DNA of 50,000 nt from contig CAIIXF020000819.1 of NCBI GenBank assembly GCA_903813345.2, positions 1-50,000 on the forward strand, written 5' to 3'. The notes beneath the pieces are model-generated. The model saw nothing but the letters and a program-made list of their open reading frames with translations, was not told where the DNA came from and made no database searches. The translations under genes and the position numbers were made by a program. Numbering within the stretch: the stretch's first letter is position 1; each line of letters starts with the position of its first letter. Source of the DNA: Owenia fusiformis. Its lineage: Eukaryota; Annelida; Polychaeta; Sabellida; Oweniidae. Below, piece by piece: positions 24,020-33,166 of the stretch.

Positions 24020-24200
24020 AAGGGCGTAGCCAGCTTTCAGGGGGGGGGAGGGGTGCGATTGCCAAAAAGATTTCGGTTTTCAGTCAGGAGGGTATGATTG
24101 TGGCATTTTAATGCTCCTTTCTTCTTCTTTCTCAGCGTTTTATTTTTATTGTTATGGGGGAGGTTGTGATCGCACCCCCCCCCTCCTGGCTACGACTATG
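24020..24200. mobile_element. GGCGTAGCCAG-type MITE, copy 1
   Basis: About 180 bp, bounded by GGGCGTAGCCAGC and GCTACGACTAT/CCTGGCTACG in inverted orientation, with G-runs and C-runs just inside the ends. Non-coding and nested in the env insert. Confidence 0.7.
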
Positions 24201-24894
24201 GATATTTTGGCAACTTTCACGTTTACCCCGCCCCCTAATAATTTTTGCACCCCCTCTAAATATCAGACCCGTCAGGCGTTGAGGCATGGATCAGGATACC
24301 CTGACTCCCAAGCTGTGCGACTTCTGGCAACCGCTACACCTATATTCCCGGGGAAAACGCTTTTAGAAAAATTGTCAAATATGGTCGTGTGTGGGCAAAC
24401 ACGGAGGAGGAGGAGAGGGGTGCGTGCATTGCGTGCGACCCTTCATCAGTTGTGTACCTTATTTTTGTATGAATTTCTTCCAAATAGTTATGCTAGAGGG
24501 GTTCTGATATTTATTTCTGTTTTCAAATGAAATAATTTCACCCTTGCCCGACTGACTTGTAGATAATGCACGAACTAAACCCGGGGAACTAAATAGCATG
24601 GAGATCAGATAATCAGATTGATTCGTATTTTCGCAATCAGATTAACTTATTGTTTTCTCTGATTAAAAGGCGGTTTGAAGCTACTTTTACAGGATTTGTA
24701 AATTCGCAATCAGACTGGCTTATTTTAATATTTAGTCAGTGCAAGAGGAGGGGACTATTAATGTAGAAAATTGTTTTGATTTCGACACTAACTGAATAAT
24801 TTATCACAATTGTTAAATACGCAAACAGAAACAGGTTTAAAAATGAGAATAGAGGCAAAAAAGTCTATTCATAAAATGTAATTAAAATCCGGGA

Positions 24895-25562
24895 ATTAAA
24901 AGCAATTTTAGACTCTTCTGTAATCAAGGTGATGTTGGTACAATTCCGCCGTTAGAAAAACAAAGACTAAGACAAAGACTATATAGCAATTAATCCTTTT
25001 GTAATCATTAAATGTTAGATTCTTATTATTTTGTTGGACAATGTTCAGACTTCTGAGCAAGATTAAATCATTTATGTTTGTATTTAAAAAATAGTATTTC
25101 AATCAGACAGACGTGCTAATGAGTTCGAAAAATACATTTGTCCATTTCCTCTCAAGAAGTTTTCAAAGGTAATCAAGTCGATTTGTTTGAGTGTTTAGCA
25201 TTGTTTTTCATAACTTGACGCTTCCATGAACAGAATGACTTTGAAATGAGTTTTTATAATTTTAGCTTTTATACGGACATGCTTATTGTATATTTCTATA
25301 TGAACGTTGTAGGTATGTGATGTAACATCGCCCCCCCCCCCCCAAATTACAGGTATACAAATTTTGATCGGAATGCATTAACTTGCAATTAAAAGCAATT
25401 TTAGACTGTTAGATGATCTCTTATGTAATCTAGGTGATGTTGGTACACTTCCGCATTTAAGAAAACAAAGACTAAGACAAAGAGAACACTAAGCAATTAA
25501 TCCTTTTGTTATCATTAAATGTTAGATTCTTATTTTTTGATTGGACAATATTAAGACTTCTG
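24895..25562. repeat. ~165-bp direct repeat, two copies, inside the env insert
   Basis: Copy 1 (24,895-25,058) and copy 2 (25,388-25,562) share AAAAGCAATTTTAGACT, GGTGATGTTGGTACA, AAACAAAGACTAAGACAAAGA, GCAATTAATCCTTTTGT and CATTAAATGTTAGATTCTTATT in order. The second copy is also matched, inverted, at the right edge of the window. Confidence 0.85.
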
Positions 25563-25848
25563 TCTCCGATTGTTATGCAGGTATGTGTATAAAATCATGT
25601 GAACAACATTATCGTGGAAACTCCCATCTTCATTCTCATAATGTCTTACAGCTATTTCGCAAATGACATAATCCTAAACAACATATGGACATAACGATAA
25701 TATTGCATAACTGAGCGAAAAGAAAGGTGGAACAAATCAGATTAAGATATTTTATTTTTGAAATGCACAAAGGGCAACAGTTGAAGAACAAAAGTTAAAG
25801 GTGTTTTGAAATAGATCGTGCTTTTATATGATCCCCTTCTATAATACC

Positions 25849-25931
25849 CTACCCTTTGCATTTGTTCGACTTCACTTCTTAAATGAGAGTTTCGTCTTCT
25901 CGTAGTTTATAACTAGACTCTGCACGCAGCG
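25849..25931. repeat. ~80-bp CTGCACGCAG repeat, copy 1
   Basis: ACCCTTTGCAT...GACTTCACTTCTTAAA...CGTAGTTTA...CTAGACTCTGCACGCAG. It recurs at 26,256-26,331 (same strand), 48,450-48,530 and 49,566-49,650 (inverted). Confidence 0.8.
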
Positions 25932-25956
25932 TAATAGTGCCCCTATCATCCATGTT

Positions 25957-26177
25957 CAGGGGCGTAGCCAACTTTCAGTCGGGGGGAGGTGCGATCGCCA
26001 AAAAACAATAACGGTTTTCAGTCGGGGGAGGGTGTTGCGATCGTGGCAAAAGCAAGCCAAAAGATGCAACTTCCTTCAAAATTGAGCTTGAAGCTTCTAT
26101 CTCTTCTTCTATTTCTTGGTTCTACATCTATTTTATTGGTTATGCACCGCAACCCCCCCCCTGGCTACGCCTATGCC
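25957..26177. mobile_element. GGCGTAGCCAG-type MITE, copy 2
   Basis: About 220 bp with inverted ends CAGGGGCGTAGCCA and TGGCTACGCCTATGCCTG. The interior matches copy 3 in inverted orientation (AATTTTGAAGGAAGTTGCA-like core). No clear 8-bp duplication was seen, so a hAT origin is only suggested by the end sequence. Confidence 0.75.
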
Positions 26178-26255
26178 TGTCGAGAGACAAAAAGAGAAGC
26201 GAAAAGACTGTTAAAACAAGTACTTCCAATAAATACAGTTATATGTGTTTATCAA

Positions 26256-26331
26256 TACCCTTTGCATTCGTTTGACTTCACTTCTTAAAAGAGAGCTTCG
26301 TCTTCGTAGTTTAACTAGACTCTGCACGCAG
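26256..26331. repeat. ~80-bp CTGCACGCAG repeat, copy 2
   Basis: A shorter variant of the copy at 25,849, lacking the TATAA before CTAGACT. It lies on the other side of the nested MITE. Confidence 0.8.
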
Positions 26332-27900
26332 GGTAGTTTATCAACGTCCCTACTTGTCAAATTAATAGAAACGAAAACTAAATTCTTTCATTACGCGAAA
26401 ACCGTTGAAATATCTACCTGATTCGCTGGAATAGTCATTAGTCACATTATTTCAGAGCAAACAATAACCCAGATGCGAGTAGAAATAATCTTGATTTACG
26501 TCATTAAAAATTCAAAATTCAGTCAAAGTAATATCATATTTGAAATCTACATGTAAAATTACATCTAGAAATGTGGTTTTAAAAAGTGTTTATCAACTTT
26601 GAAAAATTAGTTTTCTTTGAAAATGTGACTTCTAGCTCGGGGAGATTCCCCATTGACCCCATGCTATAAAATCACAAAAAATGAAATATCTTTTCTTTTA
26701 GTGGACAGATAATATTTTGCTTTACTTGACATATTTTCATGAGTATAAGTATCAGACCCATAAGGGTTATATGAAAATTGAGCCACTTAAATTGATAATA
26801 TTCAAGTTTAAGGGAACTTTCTTATATACCTGCCATGTTAATTGACCCGAATCAGCCACCTGGTGGTGAAACTGGTAACTACCTACTCGCATTTGGGTAA
26901 TTAGCATCTACTATAATATTTATTTTTCTATCCGATATACAACTGATATTGATATCTTTCCCCGGACAATGTGTTATCTCATGATCCGTTGACATCATCG
27001 ACAATTTGATTTACCACAAGAGAGTAACCAACATTCCTTAATTAAAAAGTTGACATTTCTTGAATTTTATAGCAAAAACACTATGACACAATACCATCGA
27101 GGCAAAATCAAAACATGGTGTGGAAATAAAAGGCATACAAAATGGCCATTAAAATGAAATTCTTGTTCATAAAAGTATCAACTTTATTACATTGGACGCA
27201 AATACAAAGTATAGAATAAATAAAAATAACGTCTTCCCAGAGATTACAATACGGATCAGTAAGTCAACAAATCTAATTGTTAAATAAACAAACTTAGCCC
27301 ATGTCTGCAACTGTTCGTCTGCGGGTCAGAACTCGGTATCCTCTTCGGATAATCAATTTCTGTGACTACTGATGTCTTAAATAATTCATAAAGACGACGT
27401 TGTCTTTAAATAAGGATCTTTAATCTACAAACTGTAAATAAATAGCGTGAACCCGGGATCGTAGACAACAACATTGATACCTTGCTGTCCTCTGTTAAAT
27501 CACGAAACCCGTTTCCCTTAAATTGTTTACTAAGAGACTTATACATGCATTAGTTATCTATCAAATTATTTTTCTTTAAATATTAAATGTCGTCTAAGTT
27601 TGTTTTAATGATTAGTCTTCATCTAGATTCATTAATCATCACGATATTTATATATACATATTATGTAATAGACCTATCATATCACGTCCGTAGTTACAAA
27701 GTCAACTACATATTAATGCAATAGAATAAGACTCAATAATTAAAAAAATAAACCTCAGTATTCGGGCCTAAAAAACACAGATAAGTGTATCAATACCAAC
27801 GGGTAAGCTCAAATAACCTTCCAAATAAGTGTATCAATAATCAAGGATTGCGAGTACTAAGGACCGGGTAAGATGGTTGTAACATTGGTATCGCTAGTTA

Positions 27901-28608
27901 TTAAACACGATTTTGTCTTGTGTTGCTCATGCTGTTGGTGCGTTCTATGGCCTGCTTCATGAAACCAGACATGGCCAACATGTAGGTGTTAGTCTTGTTG
28001 ACCTCCTTCTGTAGCTTTTGAGTGAGGCTTGTTATTCGGGAGTCTGTGATGTTGACAAAGTCTACAACTCCCTTCTGAAGTTCTTTTGCACCTTTAACCA
28101 ACTGGTCCATGTTACCCTCGACTGTCTGGATGTGCGTTGCTAGCCTAGAAACATCCTCAGTGGTGGCTGTACCAAACAAGCTCTTGGACAGACTTCCTAT
28201 GAATCCAAACAGAGCCCGCTTCTCACTGCTGTCACCTTGGGGATTATGAGTTGGTACAACCATCTTAAGCAACCGAATAGTCTCTACCATCTTAGCCTCT
28301 ATATCCCTTGATGTCTGGTTAAGAAGGCCAAGATAGATGTTAAGTTCTGCACATCTTTCCAGGAGGAACCTGTCATACGCTGCATCGTCACCAGGGCTAG
28401 TACAAGATGCAAGTTGAACATTCAGACTTGACTCTTCCGGCCATGGAATCCCAAGAGTGTACCTGAAGACATTCTGTCCTTGCTCTAGGACCCCTCGTCG
28501 CTGAAGAAAGAGCCCATGAGCAGGTACCATCACCTCATGGTCCCAACTGGTGCATTTGACCACTGGAAGGCTTGGAAGACAGAGCAGGAAGAGCAGATAG
28601 AGCATCAT
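27901..28608 (-). CDS. env: Envelope glycoprotein, N-terminal part (interrupted)
   Basis: Starts at the ATG at 28,608 directly after the splice acceptor. The first ~19 residues form a Leu-rich signal peptide, followed by a short surface-like region of about 110 residues with Cys and N-glycosylation sequons. Residues 130-131 (Lys-Arg after Ser-Glu) are a furin-type cleavage site, followed by ALFGFIGSLSKSLFG, a hydrophobic Gly/Ala-rich fusion-peptide-like segment, then a heptad-repeat region. This layout is that of F-type (class I) fusion proteins as in errantiviruses and the baculovirus F family. The frame leaves env at about 27,922 and stops at 27,901 inside the inserted DNA, so the last few codons are probably not native. 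The C-terminal half lies at 20,169-21,434. As it stands the gene cannot make a full protein. Confidence 0.85.
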   Translation of the reverse strand: MMLYLLFLLCLPSLPVVKCTSWDHEVMVPAHGLFLQRRGVLEQGQNVFRYTLGIPWPEESSLNVQLASCTSPGDDAAYDRFLLERCAELNIYLGLLNQTSRDIEAKMVETIRLLKMVVPTHNPQGDSSEKRALFGFIGSLSKSLFGTATTEDVSRLATHIQTVEGNMDQLVKGAKELQKGVVDFVNITDSRITSLTQKLQKEVNKTNTYMLAMSGFMKQAIERTNSMSNTRQNRV

Positions 28609-28611
28609 GAC

Positions 28612-28630
28612 CTGAAAAGAGAGGAAGTGA
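28612..28630 (-). promoter_or_regulatory. 3' splice site upstream of env
   Basis: The minus strand has TCACTTCCTCTCTTTTCAG ending at 28,612, with the env ATG three bases further on. It is a textbook polypyrimidine tract plus CAG. It also decides the start: the in-frame ATG at 28,659 would lie inside the intron. Confidence 0.7.
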
Positions 28631-28698
28631 CAAATACAGGGAAGAGTTAGGGAGGACATCTAGGTGTAATATGACCCGGAACCCGCCTACAACCCTGA

Positions 28699-29112
28699 TT
28701 ATCTTCCTCTCCCCAGTCCGGCCAGCCTGTGCCTCAACTCTCTTCTCTTGACTCTTTCCCGTTGAAGCCGTCGCCTTATGAGGAGCAGTTGTCGCCTGGA
28801 TCGTTGGGCTTGAACCAGCTTGTCTGCCTCCAGAGCAACAACTCTGTTCACAACTGACTCAAGGGCGGCAGTGAGTCTCTGCCCCTCTCTCTGGCTAGTG
28901 AGAAGGTCTTCTTGCAGCCCTTGGTTATTGTTATATGCTCTGATGGCCCGTTCTTCATCACCAGGCTCCTCCATAATTTGCCAGTAAACCACAGCAGGCC
29001 GGGGAATGGGTTTCACCACTGCCACTGGCTTTTCTTTGGGCAGCAACAGCCGATGATCTTCAGCATCACTGGCCTCATCACTGCTATCTGAGAATGACCT
29101 CTGTAGCGCCAT
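28699..29112 (-). CDS. ORF3, unknown small acidic/basic coiled-coil protein
   Basis: 137 residues from the ATG in ACCATGG at 29,112; the frame is open further up but that part would be intronic. I do not recognise it. Features: a Ser/Asp/Glu-rich N-terminus (about 5-25), a Pro/Val-rich stretch (about 30-48), a Leu/Val heptad-like helix (about 65-105), and a strongly basic C-terminal tail (about 105-137) with an RRRLQRERVKRR-type arginine patch. There is no signal peptide or membrane segment. It lies between pol and env on the same strand, 97 bp after the pol stop, and has its own splice-acceptor-like site. By analogy with arginine-rich accessory proteins of complex retroviruses it may bind RNA, but that is inference. 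The reading frame is intact in a young element, which suggests it is a functional part. Confidence 0.7.
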   Translation of the reverse strand: MALQRSFSDSSDEASDAEDHRLLLPKEKPVAVVKPIPRPAVVYWQIMEEPGDEERAIRAYNNNQGLQEDLLTSQREGQRLTAALESVVNRVVALEADKLVQAQRSRRQLLLIRRRLQRERVKRRELRHRLAGLGRGR

Positions 29113-29120
29113 GGTAGGTC

Positions 29121-29139
29121 CTTGAAAACAAACAAAGCA
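29121..29139 (-). promoter_or_regulatory. 3' splice site upstream of ORF3
   Basis: The minus strand reads a pyrimidine-rich TTTGTTTGTTTTCAAG ending at 29,121, followed nine bases later by ACCATGG, a near-perfect initiation context. It could join to the leader donor at 35,039 to give a subgenomic mRNA. Confidence 0.55.
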
Positions 29140-29209
29140 AGATAACAATCAAGACATCTCAAACTTCTTTCCCTGAAGGCAGACAGCCTTACTAGGGGCT
29201 ACAGAAGCT

Positions 29210-32200
29210 TTAAGTTCTGTCATGATATATCTTGAGCCTATTATGGTTGACAATCATCTCCTTCCGGCCATTCCTCATTCTAATGCGGAACACCAAATCA
29301 CTGATTGCCTCTAGTACAATCCATGGTCCTGTCCACCTCCTCGCCAGTTTCGATGCCATTCCCTCACGAATGACAGGATTATACAGCATTACAAGAGATC
29401 CATTTGGAAATCTGTTGAGCTTTGCTCCAGAATCATACCGGTCCTTGTAACCCTCAGATGTCAAGGAAATATTGTCTCTAGCCACCTGATGTACCTTCTG
29501 CAATCTGTCTACGAGGTCTTGCACATACGTATCTTCATACACCTGTTGACATTCAAGTGGGGGCTGTCCTGTTAGCAGATCAATTGGCATTTTGAGGCAT
29601 CTTCCAAATGTCATCTGATTTGGACTAAACCCAGTTGTGGCTTGCTTTGTGTTGCGGTAAGCCATCATTGCAAGTGGCAGGAACTGATCCCAAGAACGTT
29701 CGTTCCCTACCATAAGCTTTGACACCACGTCCTCAACAGTTCTGTTGACCCGCTCTACCAAAGCTGACCCAATTGAATGATAAGGAGAGCTGCGAGTTTT
29801 GCAAACCCCAAGGATGTCACACATAGTTTTGAAAAGCCTCGATTCAAACTGGGAACCTTGGTCAGCGTGAAGATGAACAGGGACACCAAAAAGACAAACA
29901 AACCTATCAATCAATATCCTTGCAACTCTTTCTGCAATCATGTCTGGCATTGCCTCAGCCACAGCAAACTTTGTGAAGTAATCAACAATTACTAAGATAT
30001 ATTTCATGCCTGAATCAGTCCTACTAAGAGGCCCTATTATGTCAAGAGCAATCCTTTGACCAGGTTCGCCACTATTATGGAGCTTTAGTGGAGCTTTTGG
30101 CTTTGAAGGGGGACCCTTTCTACTCTGACATATGTGACAGGATCTGACATAGCTGCAAATGTCCCTTTGGTAGAATACCCAGTAGAACCTATGCTGCATT
30201 AAATCAATCACTTTTTTAATACCAAAATGCCCTGCTGTGGGATTATCATGGAGTTGTCTCAGAACCGTTTCTTTCATGGATGAAGGTACAACAAGTTGAT
30301 ATATAACCTGTTCAGTTTTTATCACCATCCATTTTCGATAAAGGACCTTATTTTCCAAATGAAGGCGATTGAATTGGCCATAGTAAGCCTTCAGTTCAGG
30401 TCCTTCTGAGACTACCTCTTCCCAGACCGGTCTGGAACCTGAATCCATCCAGTCTAGTACTTTGGTCAAAATTGGATCTGCTTCCTGCAATTCCCTCAGC
30501 TTTTCAGGACTCAGAGCCTGTGGCCAATGGACCTCACCTGGATCTGACTTCTCCAATTGCTTTATCTCCTTCTCTTCTTTCTTCGCCCTAGCTCTGGTCA
30601 ACACTCTCAAGGAAATGCCTGTCCCAGAGTCACTACACCTTTCAGCTTCAACAGTATCTCTCCTTTGACAATAGGCACAGTCATCACATGGAGGCCGTCT
30701 TGAAAGGGCATCTGCATTGTTGTGTAATGACCCAGCTCTATGAGTGATTGTAAAGTCATATGCACTCAATATTTCGAGCCATCGGGCCAGTTGTCCATCA
30801 GCAAACTTGAACTTCAACAACCAGACCAAAGCAGCATGATCAGTCCTAACTTCAAATGGATTCCCAAGAAGATACACATGAAAGTGTTGGATGGACTTGA
30901 CAACTGCTACCAACTCTCTCCTCGTTGCACAATAATTTTTCTCAGCCTTGGAGAGTCCCGTAGAATAATATGCAATTACTCTTTCCTGTCCATCTTGGAT
31001 CTGAGACAGTACCGCTCCTATTGCAAAATTGCTAGCATCTGTGTCTAGGATGTACTTGCCAGATTCTTGTGGGTAGGAAAGAACACCACAAGTTGTCAAC
31101 CTTGATTTGAGCTCATCAAAGGCCTGCTGACATGTATCAGTCCACTCAAACTTGGTGTGCAGCTCAGTTAAGGCATACAGAGGTTTTGCAACGTGTGCAA
31201 AACCCTTGATGAACCTTCTATAGTAACTGGCCAGACCAAGAAACGAGCGACAATCCTTAACATTCTTCAAGCGGCCCCATTCCTGGATACACTTCACTTT
31301 CTCTGGATCAGTTTTGATGCCTTCACTGCATACAATGTGTCCTAGGAAGGCAACTTCTGTCCTCATAAGGAAACACTTCTTTGGGGAGAGCTTGAGGTTA
31401 GCAGCTCTGAGACTATCAAACACCTTCTGCAGATTATGTCTGTGTGTCTCGGAGTCTTTGCCAAACACTATTATGTCGTCAAGATATAAAAGACAAACAT
31501 TCCACAAATTCCCTGCAAGGACAGTTTCCATAAGTCTTTGAAAAGTTGCTGGTGCATTACAAAGACCGAATGGCATGTTCTTAAACTGATAGAGACCACT
31601 TCCTATACTGAAAGCACTTTTCTTCCGGTCTTCTTCTTGGATTTTTATTTGCCAATATCCTGACATCAGATCCAATGTAGAGAAGTAGGCATTGCCCGAC
31701 AGTAGATCCAAGGTCTCATCAATCCTTGGTAGAGGATAGGAGTCCTTAATTGTCTTGGAGTTTACCTGACGATAGTCTATACAAAATCTAGTAGATCCAT
31801 CTTTCTTGTTGACCAAAACTACAGGGCTACACCAACTTGAATTAGAAGGCTCAATTACATCAGCCTGTAACATTCTTTGAACCTCATTAAGGGCCACCTG
31901 TCTCTTGGCCAGAGGAAGGCGACGTGGGGGTTGCTTAATCGGTTTAGCATCCCCAGTATCAATGACATGCTCAACTGTATCAGTACAGCCTAGGTCATTT
32001 TTGTTTTTAGCAAACACATCAGCATTTTGCTTTAAAAGTGATTTGAGCTTAAGTTTTTCACATTCTGGTAGACCTTTTGGTAGATTATCCATGACAACAT
32101 CAAGATGTACCAACTCAGGACCCTGTTTTGACTCAGAACCCTCAGAACTGGGCCTTTCACTGTCATGCCCTACAAAACTACCTTTTGCAGAATGACCCAA

Positions 32201-33163
32201 ATGCACTGAGGAATCCATATTGAGTGTACCCCCTTTGTCAGGCACACTGGAAATAAAAGAGGTAGTGGAAATATTTTCAGGTTCAACCACAGACCCCGAA
32301 CCAATAACAGTACCCTTAAACAGCTTCTGTGTTGGACCTGTGTTAAGGACACGCACCTGACACAACTTCTGGTCAGATTTAACAATAGTATGAGACACCA
32401 ATATACCATGCAGTGCCTGATCGTGGAGATCAATGGGTTCAACCTGCACTAAACAACACCTTCCTACTTTGGAAAGTCTCACAATGTCACAATTTTGCTG
32501 GAGTTCATCCTTCTTCTGGTTTGTCAGCTCATCATGGTCAGAATACTGATTGATCAGGTCAGCAATACTCCCATCACTAGTTGAAGATGTCATCCTACAA
32601 TTATTGGGACTGGTGTCTACCAAAGACACCTGAACTACAGATTCAGAAAACTCGGGCAATTCAACATCATGTAATAACCTAACCTCATATAAAATTTCTT
32701 CAGGAACACACTGGACACTGTCATCCCCTATGCTCAAAATACCACTATTCATATTCATAACACATTTTTGTCGAGTGAGAAAGTCACACCCTAAAATAGC
32801 ATCATGTGGCATGTCTGCCACAATTAATTCCTGATGCACAACTAGCTCAGGATTCATTTCCATCGATACCACAATGCGTCCCAATGAATGAACGCTATCA
32901 CCATTAGCTAATTTCAAAATATCAGATCGATTAATCAACTTGATATGACCTTCAGAACACAGTTTATCATACCTCGTTTTAGAAATTATAGATCTACTTG
33001 CACCTGTGTCCACTAAAAATTGAACACTTTGAGAACCTATTTTGGCAAGTAACATATACCCAGTTATATATTCTGTATCATTATCAGTATCATTTTTCTC
33101 ATGTCCCAATTCATTTATATTTATGTTCAGATCCTGATCTGCCTTGTGGTACCGCTTAACCTG
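29210..33163 (-). CDS. pol: Pol: protease, reverse transcriptase, RNase H, integrase
   Basis: 1,317 sense codons counted from the codon after the gag UGA. Residues (this numbering): aspartic protease with DTG at 52-54 and an ILG flap-side motif near 123; a poorly conserved linker to about 350; reverse transcriptase with FCIDYRQVN near 460 and YLDD at 560-563; RNase H with ILDTDAS (D707/D709) and RTDHAAL near 775; integrase with an HHCC zinc site (H972, H979, C1009, C1012) and catalytic D1041, D1101, E1137, giving the D-35-E spacing; and a C-terminal GPY/F-like module in which the third residue is W (about 1279-1281). All catalytic residues that I can check are present and the frame is unbroken, so the enzyme should be functional. 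Domain order is Ty3/gypsy type. Expression probably depends on readthrough of the gag UGA. Confidence 0.95.
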   Translation of the reverse strand, partial: QVKRYHKADQDLNININELGHEKNDTDNDTEYITGYMLLAKIGSQSVQFLVDTGASRSIISKTRYDKLCSEGHIKLINRSDILKLANGDSVHSLGRIVVSMEMNPELVVHQELIVADMPHDAILGCDFLTRQKCVMNMNSGILSIGDDSVQCVPEEILYEVRLLHDVELPEFSESVVQVSLVDTSPNNCRMTSSTSDGSIADLINQYSDHDELTNQKKDELQQNCDIVRLSKVGRCCLVQVEPIDLHDQALHGILVSHTIVKSDQKLCQVRVLNTGPTQKLFKGTVIGSGSVVEPENISTTSFISSVPDKGGTLNMDSSVHLGHSAKGSFVGHDSERPSSEGSESKQGPELVHLDVVMDNLPKGLPECEKLKLKSLLKQNADVFAKNKNDLGCTDTVEHVIDTGDAKPIKQPPRRLPLAKRQVALNEVQRMLQADVIEPSNSSWCSPVVLVNKKDGSTRFCIDYRQVNSKTIKDSYPLPRIDETLDLLSGNAYFSTLDLMSGYWQIKIQEEDRKKSAFSIGSGLYQFKNMPFGLCNAPATFQRLMETVLAGNLWNVCLLYLDDIIVFGKDSETHRHNLQKVFDSLRAANLKLSPKKCFLMRTEVAFLGHIVCSEGIKTDPEKVKCIQEWGRLKNVKDCRSFLGLASYYRRFIKGFAHVAKPLYALTELHTKFEWTDTCQQAFDELKSRLTTCGVLSYPQESGKYILDTDASNFAIGAVLSQIQDGQERVIAYYSTGLSKAEKNYCATRRELVAVVKSIQHFHVYLLGNPFEVRTDHAALVWLLKFKFADGQLARWLEILSAYDFTITHRAGSLHNNADALSRRPPCDDCAYCQRRDTVEAERCSDSGTGISLRVLTRARAKKEEKEIKQLEKSDPGEVHWPQALSPEKLRELQEADPILTKVLDWMDSGSRPVWEEVVSEGPELKAYYGQFNRLHLENKVLYRKWMVIKTEQVIYQLVVPSSMKETVLRQLHDNPTAGHFGIKKVIDLMQHRFYWVFYQRDICSYVRSCHICQSRKGPPSKPKAPLKLHNSGEPGQRIALDIIGPLSRTDSGMKYILVIVDYFTKFAVAEAMPDMIAERVARILIDRFVCLFGVPVHLHADQGSQFESRLFKTMCDILGVCKTRSSPYHSIGSALVERVNRTVEDVVSKLMVGNERSWDQFLPLAMMAYRNTKQATTGFSPNQMTFGRCLKMPIDLLTGQPPLECQQVYEDTYVQDLVDRLQKVHQVARDNISLTSEGYKDRYDSGAKLNRFPNGSLVMLYNPVIREGMASKLARRWTGPWIVLEAISDLVFRIRMRNGRKEMIVNHNRLKIYHDRT

Positions 33164-33166
33164 TCA
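33164..33166 (-). promoter_or_regulatory. In-frame UGA between gag and pol, candidate readthrough stop
   Basis: The gag frame stops once, at a UGA followed by CAG GUU, and is then open through the entire pol region. Pol has no ATG near its start. The arrangement matches termination-suppression retroviruses and not the frameshift type, and UGA followed by C is a context known to be leaky. Readthrough efficiency, or selenocysteine-like decoding, cannot be judged from sequence. Confidence 0.65.

Larger units (their letters stand above)
21435..27922 (-). mobile_element. ~6.5-kb non-coding insertion splitting env
   Basis: This separates the two env parts. It is AT-rich with no open frame above ~140 codons and nothing recognisable as a transposase. 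One edge (minus strand CACAAGACAAAATCGT, near 27,922) and the following 2.4 kb are related in inverted orientation to 47,697-50,000, so the insert is a member of a repeat family. The other edge is placed at 21,432-21,447 from the loss of env reading. ACAAAATCGTGTTT near one end and ACAAAATAGTGTTT near the other are direct, not inverted, similarities. No convincing terminal inverted repeat was found, so the class is unknown. It contains nested MITEs and internal duplications listed separately. A very long intron is the main alternative. Confidence 0.7.

Noticed and set aside
24111-24530. 139-codon frame near the first GGCGTAGCCAG MITE
   Set aside because: It begins inside the MITE and crosses its end; composition is low-complexity at the C-run and no family is recognisable.
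25989-26288. 99-codon frame over the second MITE
   Set aside because: Spans a non-coding MITE and the adjacent 80-bp repeat, so it is a chance frame.
21435-27922. Env insert as an ordinary intron
   Set aside because: Not fully excluded, but consensus donor and acceptor sites are not seen at the edges, and one edge matches a repeat terminus found in an unrelated exon.
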